Assembly (NCBI GenBank): GCA_023423415.1
Contig: JAFAFP010000241.1
Coordinates: 1 to 37,338, forward strand
Direction of reading: 5' to 3'
DNA from: Pseudomonadota bacterium
GTDB lineage: Bacteria > Pseudomonadota > Alphaproteobacteria > Rhizobiales > Xanthobacteraceae
Length of the DNA stretch: 37,338 bases
Below, in pieces: positions 24,059 through 33,342 of this stretch; position 1 is the first letter of the stretch; every line of letters starts with the position of its first letter. The notes below the pieces were generated by a model. The model did no database searches, was not told the DNA's origin, and worked only from the letters and a program-made list of their open reading frames with translations. Position numbers and translations under genes: made by a program.

Positions 24059-25360
24059 ATGTCGGCTACGTCCGCCGCTGGCGCCGAGCGCGCTACGTTT
24101 TTTTCCGCGACCCTCGCGGACAGCGATCCCGAAATCGCGGCGGCGATCCAAAGCGAGCTCGGTCGGCAGCGCGACGAGATCGAGCTGATCGCGTCCGAAA
24201 ACATCGTCAGCCGCGCGGTGCTCGAAGCCCAGGGTTCGGTTCTGACCAACAAATATGCCGAGGGCTATCCCGGCCGGCGCTATTATGGCGGCTGCCAGTT
24301 CGTTGATATTGCAGAACAAGTGGCCATCGACCGGATCACCAAGCTGTTCGGCTGCCGGTTCGCGAATGTGCAGCCGCATTCCGGCGCCTCGGCCAATGCG
24401 TCGGTGTTTTTCGCACTGATGAACCCCGGCGATACCTTTTTGGGCCTAAATCTAGCGGCAGGCGGGCATCTGACCCACGGTATGAAGATCAACATGTCCG
24501 GCAAGTGGTTCAACGCCGTCGCCTATAACGTCCGGCCCGACGACCACCTGATCGACCTCGTAGAAGTGCGGAAGCTCGCGCAGGAACATAAGCCGAAGAT
24601 CATCATCGCGGGAGGTTCTGCCTATCCTCGGGTCATCGATTTCAAGGGCTTCCGGGAGATCGCCGATGAGGTGGGCGCATACCTCTTTGTCGACATGGCG
24701 CACTTTGCCGGTCTGGTCGCCGGCGGCGCTCACCCCTCGCCATTCCCGCATGCGCACGTGGTCACCACCACGACCCACAAGACGCTGCGCGGTCCGCGCG
24801 GCGGCGTGGTGCTGACCAACGACGAGGAGATTGCCAAGAAGATCAATTCGGCGGTTTTCCCCGGCTTGCAGGGCGGGCCGCTGATGCATGTGATCGCCGC
24901 CAAGGCCGTGGCCTTTGGCGAGGCGTTGCAACCCTCCTTCAAGACTTATGCGAAGAACATCGTCGAGAATGCGAAGGTGCTCTCGGACACGTTGAAGTCG
25001 GCCGGCTATGCCATTACCTCGGGCGGCACCGACACGCATCTGATGCTGGTGGATCTTCGCCCCAAGCGCCTGACCGGCAAGGTGTCGGAGGTCGCGCTCG
25101 GCCGTGCCCATATCACCTGCAACAAGAACGGCATCCCTTACGATCCGGAAAAGCCGACCATCACCTCGGGTATCCGGCTCGGCACGCCCGCCGGCACCAC
25201 GCGTGGCTTCGGCACCGCAGAGTTCAAGCAGGTCGGTGAGATGATCGCCGAGGTCCTCGATGTCCTGTCCCAGAAGCAGACCGACGAGGATTCGCTTGTG
25301 GAAGGCGCGGTTCGTGAGAAGGTGAAGGCGCTGGTCGGGCGATTCCCAATCTATCAGTAA
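24059..25360 (+). CDS. glyA: Serine hydroxymethyltransferase
   Basis: PLP enzyme that interconverts serine and glycine, charging tetrahydrofolate with one-carbon units for purine, thymidylate and methionine synthesis. The substrate and cofactor motifs IELIASENIVSRAVLEAQGS and GYPGRRYYGGCQFVD are present; the PLP lysine lies in TTTTHKTLRGPRGG. Length is 433 residues from MSATSA at 24059, where AGGAG sits 9 nt upstream; a longer in-frame start at 23969 adds a non-family leader. It heads the glyA-nrdR-ribD-ribE-ribH-nusB-thiL order conserved in Alphaproteobacteria. Confidence 0.97.
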   Translation: MSATSAAGAERATFFSATLADSDPEIAAAIQSELGRQRDEIELIASENIVSRAVLEAQGSVLTNKYAEGYPGRRYYGGCQFVDIAEQVAIDRITKLFGCRFANVQPHSGASANASVFFALMNPGDTFLGLNLAAGGHLTHGMKINMSGKWFNAVAYNVRPDDHLIDLVEVRKLAQEHKPKIIIAGGSAYPRVIDFKGFREIADEVGAYLFVDMAHFAGLVAGGAHPSPFPHAHVVTTTTHKTLRGPRGGVVLTNDEEIAKKINSAVFPGLQGGPLMHVIAAKAVAFGEALQPSFKTYAKNIVENAKVLSDTLKSAGYAITSGGTDTHLMLVDLRPKRLTGKVSEVALGRAHITCNKNGIPYDPEKPTITSGIRLGTPAGTTRGFGTAEFKQVGEMIAEVLDVLSQKQTDEDSLVEGAVREKVKALVGRFPIYQ

Positions 25361-25390
25361 TCGCCAGCGCGCTGGTGGAGATAGGCAATC

Positions 25391-25879
25391 ATGCGCTGTC
25401 CGAGTTGCAGCAGTCTCGATACCCAGGTGAAGGACTCGCGTCCGACTGAGGATTCGAGCGCAATCCGCCGCCGTCGTGTTTGCCTGACCTGCCAGTTTCG
25501 CTTCACCACGTTCGAACGCGTGCAGTTGCGCGAACTGATCGTCATCAAGCGCAACGGCCGCCGCGTGCCGTTCGACCGGGACAAGCTGCTGCGCTCGCTG
25601 CAGATCGCATTGCGCAAGCGCAATGTGGAGCCGGAACGGCTCGAGCAGATGGTGTCGAAGGTCGTACGAGAACTGGAAAATCTCGGCGAGAGCGAAATCA
25701 CGAGCGACACCATCGGCGAGAATGTGATGGCGCATCTGCGCGATCTCGACGATGTCGCGTATGTGCGCTTCGCCTCGGTTTACAAGAATTTCCGAGAGCC
25801 GAAGGACTTCGAGGACGCCCTCAAGCAATTGTCGCATGAGGACGACGATCCGAAGGCGGCCGTACCGCAGCGCAAGTGA
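25391..25879 (+). CDS. nrdR: Transcriptional repressor NrdR
   Basis: Represses ribonucleotide reductase genes according to the ATP/dATP balance. The N-terminal zinc ribbon has MRCPSC and RRRRVCLTCQFRFTTFE; the ATP-cone domain follows from about residue 49 (VIKRNGRRVPFDRDKLLRSL). Length is 162 residues. The ATG is preceded by GGAGATAGG. Its stop overlaps the ribD start by 4 bp (GTGA). No NrdR box was seen in the window, so its targets lie elsewhere. Confidence 0.97.
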   Translation: MRCPSCSSLDTQVKDSRPTEDSSAIRRRRVCLTCQFRFTTFERVQLRELIVIKRNGRRVPFDRDKLLRSLQIALRKRNVEPERLEQMVSKVVRELENLGESEITSDTIGENVMAHLRDLDDVAYVRFASVYKNFREPKDFEDALKQLSHEDDDPKAAVPQRK

Positions 25880-27024
25880 ACTCCGCCAAAGCCAAGACCA
25901 CGCATCCCGTTGCAGATGAAGACGTCCGGTTCATGCGGCTTGCGCTTGCGCTCGGACGGCGAGGGCTCGGCAATACCTGGCCCAATCCGGCCGTTGGCGC
26001 GGTCGTCGTAAAAGACGGAATAGTGGCTGGCCGTGGCTGGACTCAGCCTGGCGGACGGCCGCACGCGGAGACCGAAGCACTCAGGCAGGCCGGAGCCGCT
26101 GCGAACGGCGCCACCATCTACGTCACGCTCGAGCCTTGCTCGCACCACGGTAAGACGCCGCCCTGTGCCGATGCCATTGCGACCGCAGGTATCACCCGCG
26201 TCGTGTCGGCGATCGAAGATCCCAATCCAGATGTGGCGGGGCAGGGTCATACACGCTTGCGGAAAGCCGGAATTGAAGTGGTTGTTGGCCCGTGTGCCGA
26301 TGAGGCGGTCAAGGCTCATGCCGGTCATATCCGGCGTATTCTCGCTGGGCGCCCTCACGTCACGCTGAAGCTTGCGGTGTCGGCTGATGGCAGGGCGGCG
26401 CTTGCGGGGCGCAGGCCTGTTCAGATCACTGGGGAAGAGACACGCGCACGCGTCCATTTGATGCGCGCGATGAACGACGCCATTCTCATCGGCATCGGTA
26501 CTGTGCTCGCCGACGATCCCGAACTGACCTGCCGATTGCCCGGCATGGAGCGGCAATCACCAGTGCGGGTTATCCTCGATTACGACCTGCGATTGCCTGT
26601 TACGTCGAAGCTCGCCACCAGTGCGCGCCACATTCCCGTCTGGGCCTTTTGTGGGGTCGATGCGCCGGCCGATCGTGAGCAAGCTCTGGTGAGTAAGGGG
26701 ATTGAGGTCCACCGCATCACGGGAGAAGACGGAAGGCTCGATCTGCCCGACCTTCTTCGAGCGCTGGCCAACAAGGGCATCACACGCCTGCTGGTCGAGG
26801 GCGGTCCCTCAATTGCCGCATCCTTCGTTAGCGCCGATCTCGTGGATGAAGTGGCGCTGCTGAGAGGCCCGATCACTATCGGAGTCGATGGGATCGACGC
26901 CCTCGAGGGGCTTCCGCTTGACGCGCTCGTGTCTTCAGCCCATTTGCGTGCCTCCGGCACCGAAGTCATCGGTGCAGACATTCTCAGTCATTTCGAGCGG
27001 ACCTCATGTTCACAGGCATCGTGA
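25876..27024 (+). CDS. ribD: Bifunctional riboflavin biosynthesis deaminase/reductase RibD
   Basis: Carries out two steps of riboflavin synthesis: deamination of the pyrimidine and reduction of its ribosyl chain. The N-terminal zinc deaminase domain shows HAETEAL and TLEPCSHHGKTPPCADAI; the C-terminal reductase domain shows RPHVTLKLAVSADGR and GIGTVLADDPELT, and near the end LVEGGPSIAASF. Length is 382 residues. The start is GTG, overlapping the nrdR stop by 4 bp. The 3' end overlaps ribE by 19 bp, so the rib genes are tightly coupled. Confidence 0.96.
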   Translation: MNSAKAKTTHPVADEDVRFMRLALALGRRGLGNTWPNPAVGAVVVKDGIVAGRGWTQPGGRPHAETEALRQAGAAANGATIYVTLEPCSHHGKTPPCADAIATAGITRVVSAIEDPNPDVAGQGHTRLRKAGIEVVVGPCADEAVKAHAGHIRRILAGRPHVTLKLAVSADGRAALAGRRPVQITGEETRARVHLMRAMNDAILIGIGTVLADDPELTCRLPGMERQSPVRVILDYDLRLPVTSKLATSARHIPVWAFCGVDAPADREQALVSKGIEVHRITGEDGRLDLPDLLRALANKGITRLLVEGGPSIAASFVSADLVDEVALLRGPITIGVDGIDALEGLPLDALVSSAHLRASGTEVIGADILSHFERTSCSQAS

Positions 27025-27611
27025 CCGACATCGGCGAGATTTCCGATCACCGCGAAGTCGCCGGCGAACTGCGCCGATTTGTGATTACCAGCAGCTACAA
27101 CCACAACTCGATCGCAATCGGTGCTTCCATTGCCTGTTCCGGCGTGTGTCTGACGGTCGTCGAGACCGGGCTCAAGGATGGCCGAAGCTGGTTCGCAGTC
27201 GATGCGGCCGCGGAAACCATCGCGTTAACCACGGCCAGTTCCTGGGGGACCGGAACGAGGCTCAATCTCGAACGCTCCCTGAAAATGGGTGATGAACTCG
27301 GCGGCCATCTGGTCAGCGGTCATGTCGATGGCATCGCCACGGTGCTGGAACGCGAAGATTTGACGGATCAGGCGCGGTTTCGCCTTGCAGCGTCAAAAGA
27401 GTTGTCACGCTTCATTGCCAAAAAGGGGTCGGTCGCCCTGGACGGCGTGTCGCTCACGGTGAACGAGGCTGACGGAAACGAGTTTTCGGTCCTGGTGATC
27501 CCGCATACGCTGCAGGTGACGACGATCGGTGGCTGGCGAAAAGACACGCCGATCAATATCGAGATCGACGTGATGGCGCGCTATGCAGCGCGATTGATGG
27601 AAACCCGCTGA
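27006..27611 (+). CDS. ribE: Riboflavin synthase alpha chain
   Basis: Dismutates two molecules of 6,7-dimethyl-8-ribityllumazine to riboflavin. The start MFTGIVTDIGEI is the family signature. Two lumazine-binding halves are visible, with GASIACSGVCLTVVE in the first and KGSVALDGVSLTVNEAD in the second; the repeated G-[SV]-x-A-x-x-G-[VS] pattern marks the internal duplication. Length is 201 residues. The ATG lies within the last 19 bp of ribD. Some genomes call this gene ribC. Confidence 0.96.
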   Translation: MFTGIVTDIGEISDHREVAGELRRFVITSSYNHNSIAIGASIACSGVCLTVVETGLKDGRSWFAVDAAAETIALTTASSWGTGTRLNLERSLKMGDELGGHLVSGHVDGIATVLEREDLTDQARFRLAASKELSRFIAKKGSVALDGVSLTVNEADGNEFSVLVIPHTLQVTTIGGWRKDTPINIEIDVMARYAARLMETR

Positions 27612-27668
27612 CATCGGTCTTGCGATAGTTCGCGGCCTGTAGTTAGTGACGCGCCAACGGAGATTGCG

Positions 27669-28166
27669 ATGGCGGGACCGCGGCAGACAAAATTGGAAAC
27701 GACAGGCGCGAGCCTCAACGGCGCGCGGATTCTTGTCGTTGAAGCGCGTTACTACGAAGACATTGCCAATGAGCTTTTATCTGGCGTGATCAAGGCTTTG
27801 GACGATGTCGGTGCAAGTCACGATCGCATTACGGTTCCAGGCGCATTGGAAATCCCGACGGCTCTTGCGATTGCGCTCGACGCTGCAGCGGAGCGAAAAG
27901 AACCTTATGATGGTGCGGTCGCGCTCGGCTGTGTCATCCGTGGCGATACCATCCACTTCGAGATCGTGTCGGAACAATCCGCTCGCGGGCTGATGGATGT
28001 GTCGATCGCACGGAAGATTCCGATCGGGAATGGCATTCTGACGGTCAACACGGAAGGGCAGGCGTGGGTGCGGGCCCGGACGACCGACGGCAACAAAGGT
28101 GGCGAGGCCGCTCGTGCTGCGCTGACGCTCATCGAGATCGAGCGTAGTCTTACGAAAGCGAAATGA
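27669..28166 (+). CDS. ribH: 6,7-Dimethyl-8-ribityllumazine synthase
   Basis: Builds the riboflavin precursor from 5-amino-6-ribitylaminouracil and 3,4-dihydroxy-2-butanone 4-phosphate. The motifs are VEARYYEDIANELLSG, VPGALEIPTALAIAL and GCVIRGDTIHFEIVSEQSAR, the last carrying the catalytic His. The end GGEAARAALTLIEIE is conserved. Length is 165 residues. GGAGA precedes the ATG. The stop overlaps the nusB start (ATGA). No FMN riboswitch was found before this rib cluster. Confidence 0.96.
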   Translation: MAGPRQTKLETTGASLNGARILVVEARYYEDIANELLSGVIKALDDVGASHDRITVPGALEIPTALAIALDAAAERKEPYDGAVALGCVIRGDTIHFEIVSEQSARGLMDVSIARKIPIGNGILTVNTEGQAWVRARTTDGNKGGEAARAALTLIEIERSLTKAK

Positions 28167-28681
28167 TGAACGGCGCACCAAAAAGCGAGAAGAGCGGTAG
28201 CGACCGCCGGGAAGAGCGCAAAGCCAACCGGCGCGGCGCCGCGCGATTGGCTGCCGTGCAGGCGCTGTATCAGATGGACATTGCCGGCACCGACCTGAAC
28301 GACATTCTTGCAGAATTCGAGAGCCACTGGCTCGGCGGTGAGGTGGAGGGCGACAAGTATCTGCCGGCCGAGGCCGCGTTTTTCCGTGATATCGTGCGCG
28401 GCGTGGTGGCGGAACAACGCAAGCTCGATCCAGCCATCGATCAGGCCCTGAGCAGAGGGTGGCCGCTGAAGCGCGTCGAGGCGCTGGTGCGCGCAGTGCT
28501 GCGCGCGGGCGCTTTTGAGTTGACACACCGCAAGGATATTCCGGTTCGTGTGATCGTGTCGGAATATGTCGATGTGGCCAATGCGTTCGTCGATCGCGAC
28601 GAGACCGGCATGGTCAACGCGGTGCTCGACATGCTCGCGCGAAACATGCGAGTTGAGGATTTCGGCCCGGCAACAAAGTGA
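28163..28681 (+). CDS. nusB: Transcription antitermination factor NusB
   Basis: Binds boxA RNA together with NusE (S10) and supports antitermination in rRNA operons. The helical protein shows RRGAARLAAVQALYQMDIAG near the N terminus and VIVSEYVDVANAFVDRDE followed by MVNAVLD near the C terminus. Length is 172 residues; the first 30 are basic and not conserved. The ATG overlaps the ribH stop by 4 bp. Confidence 0.95.
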   Translation: MMNGAPKSEKSGSDRREERKANRRGAARLAAVQALYQMDIAGTDLNDILAEFESHWLGGEVEGDKYLPAEAAFFRDIVRGVVAEQRKLDPAIDQALSRGWPLKRVEALVRAVLRAGAFELTHRKDIPVRVIVSEYVDVANAFVDRDETGMVNAVLDMLARNMRVEDFGPATK

Positions 28682-28696
28682 TCGCGGCAGATCGAG

Positions 28697-29686
28697 ATGC
28701 AATCAGGCGAAGACAGACTGATCGCCCGATACTTCAAGCCGCTCGCAACCGCAGACGGCGCGCTCGGCCTTCGTGACGACGCGGCGTTTTACGTGCCGCC
28801 TGAAGGGCACGAACTGGTTCTGACAACGGATGCAATCGTATCCGGGGTTCACTTCCTGCAGGACGATCCGCCGGATTGCGTTGCTCAAAAAGCGCTCCGT
28901 GTGAATCTCTCCGATCTTGCAGCCAAGGGTGCAGCGCCTGCGGGCATCTTGATGACGCTCGCGTTGCCTGCCGGGATTCACGAGCAATGGCTCGAAGCTT
29001 TCGCGTCGGGACTGAAGGCAGACTGCGAGCAATTCGCCTGTTCCGTCTTTGGCGGTGATACGGTCAAAACTGATGGTCCTCTGTCGGTTTCGATCTTCGT
29101 GTTCGGCGTCTTGCCACGTGGCACGATGGTTCAGCGTAATGGCGCAAAGCCCGGCGATAGAGTGTTCGTTACCGGTACGATCGGAGACGGTGCGCTCGGC
29201 TTGAAATTGCTGCGTGAGCCAGCGCGGAAGACGGCATGGTCGCTCAGCGACGGCGAGGCAAAGCATCTGATCAATCGCTATCGTGTGCCGCAGCCGCGCG
29301 TTGCGATCGCAACGGCGGTTCGGGCGCATGCGTCTGCAGCGATGGATGTGTCGGACGGGTTGGTCGGCGATCTTGCCAAGCTGTGCGACGTTTCGAATGT
29401 TTCGGCGCGCATCGAGGCAAGAGCACTGCCGCTGTCGAGCGCAGCGCGAAAGGCGCTCGCCGCTGAGCCGGGACTGATTGAAACCATTGCCGCCGGGGGC
29501 GACGACTATGAAGTTCTGTGCGCGATTGCGCCGAACCGGATCGATGAATTTCGCGAGCTTGCGATGGCAGCCGACATTGCCGTGACCGATATCGGAGAGA
29601 TTGTCGAAGGTCATGAGCCGCCGCGTATGATCGGTGTGGACGGTGCTGTTTTGACATTCGCGCGCAGTTCATTCAGCCACTTCTGA
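28697..29686 (+). CDS. thiL: Thiamine-monophosphate kinase
   Basis: Phosphorylates thiamine monophosphate to thiamine diphosphate, the active cofactor. The metal- and nucleotide-binding motifs LGLRDDAAFY, LTTDAIVSGVHF and FGGDTVKT are present, followed by VFVTGTIGDGALGLKLL and AMDVSDGLVGDL. The late IAAGGDDYEVLCAI also matches the family. Length is 329 residues. It lies 15 bp after nusB, the usual partner in Alphaproteobacteria, and is probably the last gene of the glyA-to-thiL run. Confidence 0.95.
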   Translation: MQSGEDRLIARYFKPLATADGALGLRDDAAFYVPPEGHELVLTTDAIVSGVHFLQDDPPDCVAQKALRVNLSDLAAKGAAPAGILMTLALPAGIHEQWLEAFASGLKADCEQFACSVFGGDTVKTDGPLSVSIFVFGVLPRGTMVQRNGAKPGDRVFVTGTIGDGALGLKLLREPARKTAWSLSDGEAKHLINRYRVPQPRVAIATAVRAHASAAMDVSDGLVGDLAKLCDVSNVSARIEARALPLSSAARKALAAEPGLIETIAAGGDDYEVLCAIAPNRIDEFRELAMAADIAVTDIGEIVEGHEPPRMIGVDGAVLTFARSSFSHF

Positions 29687-29741
29687 CAAGAAAAAAAGCA
29701 TCCAGGACTTCGGGAGAAACGACATCCACGACCGGACCGTG

Positions 29742-30959
29742 ATGAAACCTGCGGCGACCGGGTGGGGCGTGTCGGGATCCTCGCGCGAGGCGAAATTGCG
29801 CAGGCGGTTTCCGACGGTCGAGGATTTGCGCAAGGGGGCTGAGCGGCGCGTGCCGTCCCTTGGCTATGAGACGGTCGCGGGCGGGGCAGGGCAGAATCTC
29901 GGGGTGAAGCGAAACGCCGATGCGCTTGACGCTGTCGAAATGGTGCCGCGCGTCGGCGATGATCGCGGGCCGGTTTCGACCGATGTGGAGTTGTTCGGCC
30001 GCCATTATGCGGCGCCGATTGGCGTGGCGCCGATGGGACTGCAAAGCGTGTTCTGGCCGGGCGCGGAGCGTCTTCTGGCTCGCGCGGCCCAGCGTGCGCG
30101 CATTCCCTATACAGCTGGCACGGTCAGCGGCGTTACGCTCGAAGAACTGGCGGCCATTGCACCGGACGTCACCTGGTTTCAACTCTATCGGTTGGCGAAG
30201 GACGATCACAAGGTCGGTTTCGATCTTGTTCGCCGCGCGCAGGATGCCGGAATTCATGTGCTTGTCGTCACGGTCGATACGCCGGGACGTGCGAAGCGTC
30301 CGGGAGAATTGCGCAATGGCCTGACGCTGCCCTATCGCCCGACTTTCCGCACGATCCGGCAGGCAGCGGTGTCGCCCGGCTGGTTGTCGGCGCTGATGCG
30401 CACGGGTCAGCCGAGCTTTCCATGCCTCGCGCCCTATTGCGGCCCGAACCCCAGCAAGTCCGACATCGCCTGGTTCGCACAGAACGAGGTCGGTGGCGCG
30501 CTGACGTTCGAAGAGCTGAAGCGCTATCGCGATGTTTGGAAAGGTCCGATGGTGATCAAGGGTGTCATGCATCCGGCCGACGCCGCGAAGGCCGTGGCGA
30601 TCGGTCTCGACGGCATCCAGGTTTCCAATCATGGCGGCCGCCAACTGGAAGCCGCGCCGGCGGTGATCGATGTGTTGCCGGCGATTGCGCGCGCAGTCGG
30701 AAGCAAGGCGACCGTTCTCTTTGACGGCGGCATCCGATCCGGTCTCGATGTGGTGCGGACGATTGCCCTGGGTGCGAAGGCGGCTTTTGCGGGCCGGGCG
30801 TTCCTTTACGGTGTGGGGGCCATCGGGACCGAAGGGGCCGATTACGTCACCGAAATGTTCGCTCAGGAGATCGGCGTTGCGATGCGGCAGCTGGGCGCCC
30901 CGAATTTTGCGGCTGTCCACGATCTGACGGTTCGTCATCCCGGTGCTTTGCAATTCTGA
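29742..30959 (+). CDS. FMN-dependent alpha-hydroxy-acid oxidase/dehydrogenase
   Basis: A TIM-barrel flavoenzyme of the L-lactate dehydrogenase / glycolate oxidase family, 405 residues. FMN and substrate residues are in IGVAPMGLQSVFWPGAE, TWFQLYRL, MVIKGVM (Lys) and the active-site SNHGGRQLE (His and Arg), with the phosphate loop FDGGIRSGLDVV. The family acts on L-lactate, glycolate, mandelate and related acids; the sequence alone does not settle the substrate. An insertion around RTIRQAAVSPGWLSALMRTG is where membrane-bound members differ. The ATG at 29742 is used; a GTG one codon upstream is possible. It lies 55 bp after thiL and 85 bp before an MFS transporter that might carry its substrate. 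Confidence 0.88.
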   Translation: MKPAATGWGVSGSSREAKLRRRFPTVEDLRKGAERRVPSLGYETVAGGAGQNLGVKRNADALDAVEMVPRVGDDRGPVSTDVELFGRHYAAPIGVAPMGLQSVFWPGAERLLARAAQRARIPYTAGTVSGVTLEELAAIAPDVTWFQLYRLAKDDHKVGFDLVRRAQDAGIHVLVVTVDTPGRAKRPGELRNGLTLPYRPTFRTIRQAAVSPGWLSALMRTGQPSFPCLAPYCGPNPSKSDIAWFAQNEVGGALTFEELKRYRDVWKGPMVIKGVMHPADAAKAVAIGLDGIQVSNHGGRQLEAAPAVIDVLPAIARAVGSKATVLFDGGIRSGLDVVRTIALGAKAAFAGRAFLYGVGAIGTEGADYVTEMFAQEIGVAMRQLGAPNFAAVHDLTVRHPGALQF

Positions 30960-31044
30960 CCTGCAGTCCTGACCTGCTCGGGCTGCACTGGCTAACATTC
31001 AGAAACGCCGATATGTAGGGCCACCTTGCCGGGGACCTTGCGAC

Positions 31045-32259
31045 ATGTCGGTCATTGCCGAGAGCGCGAACCATTTGATCGACGACAGGCTGGCGCGCCG
31101 CAACGCGATGGTACTGGCGGTGACCCAGGCGCTGGCCGGCGGCAACAATACGATTATGCTGGCGACCGGTGCCATTGTCGGTGCGACGATCGCACCGGAC
31201 AAGACACTGGCGACGGTTCCGATCACCGTCTATGTGCTGGGTTTGTGGCTCGGGACGTTGCCGGTGGGAGCGCTGGCCCGCCGTTACGGGCGGCGTACCG
31301 CTTTCCAGATCGGAACGATCTGCGGGATTTTGACCGGTATCGTCTGCTCGATTGCGGTGCTGCAGGGGTCGTTCGGGCTGTTCAATGTCGGTGCGCTGTT
31401 GTCCGGCTTCTACGCCGCGGCGCATCAGGCCTACCGTTTTGCCGCCGCCGATACCGCCAGCGAAGCCTTCCGCCCCAAGGCCATCTCCTATGTGCTGATC
31501 GGCGGAATTTTTGCGGCCATCATCGGCCCGCAAATCGTGATCGTGACCAAGGATCTGTGGTCGCCCTACATGTTCGCGGCAACTTATGTGGCGCAGGCGG
31601 GTATCGCCGCGCTCGCCGGATTGACGCTGATCCTGCTGAAAATTCCGATGCCGCCGGTCATGTCCAAAAGCCAATCGGGGCGGCCGATTTCGGTGATCGC
31701 ACGGCAACCGAAATTCATCGTTGCCGTGGCCTGCGGCATTGCCAGCTACGCCATGATGAACATGGTGATGACGGCAGCGCCGCTCGCCATGATCGAATGC
31801 AGCCACACCGTGACCGATGCCGCGCTTGGACTGCAATGGCATGTGCTCGGCATGTACGCGCCGAGTTTCTTCACCGGCACGCTGATCGCACGCTTCGGTG
31901 TTGAGCGGGTGATTGGCGCAGGCTTTGTCCTGCTGATTGTGAGCGCGGCGATCAGCATTGCCGGCATCACGCTCTGGCATTTCTGGGCCGGTCTCGTGCT
32001 GCTGGGCATGGGCTGGAATTTCGGTTTCATCGGCGCGACCGCACTGGTGACGCAGACGCATCGCCCGGAAGAACGCACGCGCGTGCAGAGCTTCAACGAC
32101 TTCCTCGTCTTCGGTTCGATGGCGATCGGTTCGTTCGGCTCCGGCAAGGTGCTGGCCTTGTTCGGCTGGGCCGCTGTGAACCAGATCGTTTTCCCGGTCG
32201 TGCTGACGGCGGGCGCGATGCTGCTCTGGCTGGTGTTGCGCGAGCGTAAAACCGCTTAA
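31045..32259 (+). CDS. MFS transporter
   Basis: A major facilitator superfamily permease of 404 residues with about 12 hydrophobic segments. The loop between helices 2 and 3 has the signature GALARRYGRRTAFQIG. The second half repeats the pattern, with IARFGVERVIGAGF at the matching loop. There is no N-terminal extension beyond ~20 residues. The substrate is unknown; its similarity to YbfB-like or drug/metabolite carriers cannot be judged by eye. A weak CCGGGGACC precedes the ATG. It lies between a hydroxy-acid oxidase and a TctC-type binding protein, so it may carry an organic acid. Confidence 0.88.
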   Translation: MSVIAESANHLIDDRLARRNAMVLAVTQALAGGNNTIMLATGAIVGATIAPDKTLATVPITVYVLGLWLGTLPVGALARRYGRRTAFQIGTICGILTGIVCSIAVLQGSFGLFNVGALLSGFYAAAHQAYRFAAADTASEAFRPKAISYVLIGGIFAAIIGPQIVIVTKDLWSPYMFAATYVAQAGIAALAGLTLILLKIPMPPVMSKSQSGRPISVIARQPKFIVAVACGIASYAMMNMVMTAAPLAMIECSHTVTDAALGLQWHVLGMYAPSFFTGTLIARFGVERVIGAGFVLLIVSAAISIAGITLWHFWAGLVLLGMGWNFGFIGATALVTQTHRPEERTRVQSFNDFLVFGSMAIGSFGSGKVLALFGWAAVNQIVFPVVLTAGAMLLWLVLRERKTA

Positions 32260-32333
32260 ACGGTCGATATGTTGCAGGTACTCTTGCGAGAGAAACGGCG
32301 GCGGCGCATGGTGCGTCCGGCTGCCGGGCCGTC

Positions 32334-33329
32334 ATGATGAGAGTTCTTTCCATGCGCAGATTTGCTGCCGGTTTTACCGCAGTTTTTGCTTTTGCCGTCG
32401 CCGCCTGGCCGGCTCAGAGTCAGACCTATCCCAGCCGCCCGATCACGATCATCGTGCCTTACGCCGCTGGCGGCAGCGTCGATGCTGTGGCGCGCGTGGT
32501 CGTGGACCGGATGGCCACCAAGCTCGGCACCAACATTGTGATCGAGAATGTCGCAGGAGCAGGCGGCATCATCGGCACGACACGCGCGGCGCGTGCGGAG
32601 GCGGATGGCTACACGCTCCTGTTCTCGGTCGAGAGCACGATGGTCATCGCCAAGCTCGTCTCGCCCAGCCTCGTGCAGTACGACACCGCGCGGGACTTTC
32701 AGCCGATCTCCATGGTCGGCTCGTCGCCGCTGGTCCTGCTCGGCCGAAAAGACTTTCCGGCGAACAACCTCGCCGAACTGATGAAGCTGCTGAAGGACAA
32801 TCCGGGCAAGTACAACTACGCCAGTTCCGGCGTTGGCACTTCGCTGCATCTCGCCGGCGAAATGATCAACGCCGAGGGCAAGGTGAAGATGGTCCACGTG
32901 CCCTACAAGGTCGGCGCGCAAATCCCGACCGACCTGATGGGTAACCAGATCGATCTGGCCGTGCTACCGCCGGTCATGGCGATGCAGAATGTGCGCTCCG
33001 GCAACATCAAGGCGTTTGGCATCACCGAGCCGGAGCCTTCGCCGCTCACGCCGGGTGTGCCGAGCCTTGCGGACGCTCCCGAATTGAAGAATGTCAGCGT
33101 CACGGTCTGGTTCGGGCTGTTCGCGCCGATCAAGACCGACCCGGCCATTGTTGCGAAACTGCATGAGGCTTTGGCGTCGGTCGTCAAGGAGCCCGCTGTC
33201 GTAGAAAAGCTTGCGGCTTCAAGCGTCAGCGCCGTCGGCAGTTCGCCGAAGGAGTTCGCCGACTTTCTTGCCGCCGAGACGGCGAAATTCTCGGCGCTTG
33301 TGAAGGCCGCGAACATCAAGGCCGAATAG
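32334..33329 (+). CDS. TctC-type (Bug) periplasmic solute-binding protein
   Basis: An extracytoplasmic binding protein of the tripartite tricarboxylate transporter family, about 331 residues. The N terminus is a signal peptide (RRFAAGFTAVFAFAVAAW) with probable cleavage after AQS. The mature protein starts QTYPSRPITIIVPYAAGGS, the family hallmark, followed by NVAGAGGIIGTTRAARAEAD and NYASSGVGTSLHLAGEM. ATG codons at 32334, 32337 and 32352 are all possible; the last gives a tidier signal peptide. No TctA or TctB membrane partner lies nearby, which is common for this expanded family. The stop is only 13 bp before adenine deaminase. Confidence 0.9.
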   Translation: MMRVLSMRRFAAGFTAVFAFAVAAWPAQSQTYPSRPITIIVPYAAGGSVDAVARVVVDRMATKLGTNIVIENVAGAGGIIGTTRAARAEADGYTLLFSVESTMVIAKLVSPSLVQYDTARDFQPISMVGSSPLVLLGRKDFPANNLAELMKLLKDNPGKYNYASSGVGTSLHLAGEMINAEGKVKMVHVPYKVGAQIPTDLMGNQIDLAVLPPVMAMQNVRSGNIKAFGITEPEPSPLTPGVPSLADAPELKNVSVTVWFGLFAPIKTDPAIVAKLHEALASVVKEPAVVEKLAASSVSAVGSSPKEFADFLAAETAKFSALVKAANIKAE

Positions 33330-33342
33330 GGTATCTGTTCGC

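Noticed and set aside
24452..25837. 461-codon minus-strand open frame across glyA and nrdR
   Set aside because: It crosses two clearly real genes on the other strand and their junction, and is rich in His, Arg and Gln as expected for an antisense shadow.
27612..27668. Possible FMN riboswitch before ribH, or before ribD
   Set aside because: The gaps are only 57 bp or are overlapped by coding sequence, and no RFN-like conserved blocks are present.
29673..30998. 441-codon minus-strand open frame opposite the hydroxy-acid oxidase
   Set aside because: The plus-strand gene has all its cofactor and active-site motifs; the antisense product has no family features.
30847..32061. 404-codon minus-strand open frame opposite the MFS transporter
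   Set aside because: Its His/Gln/Arg-rich composition is typical of the complement of a hydrophobic membrane protein gene.
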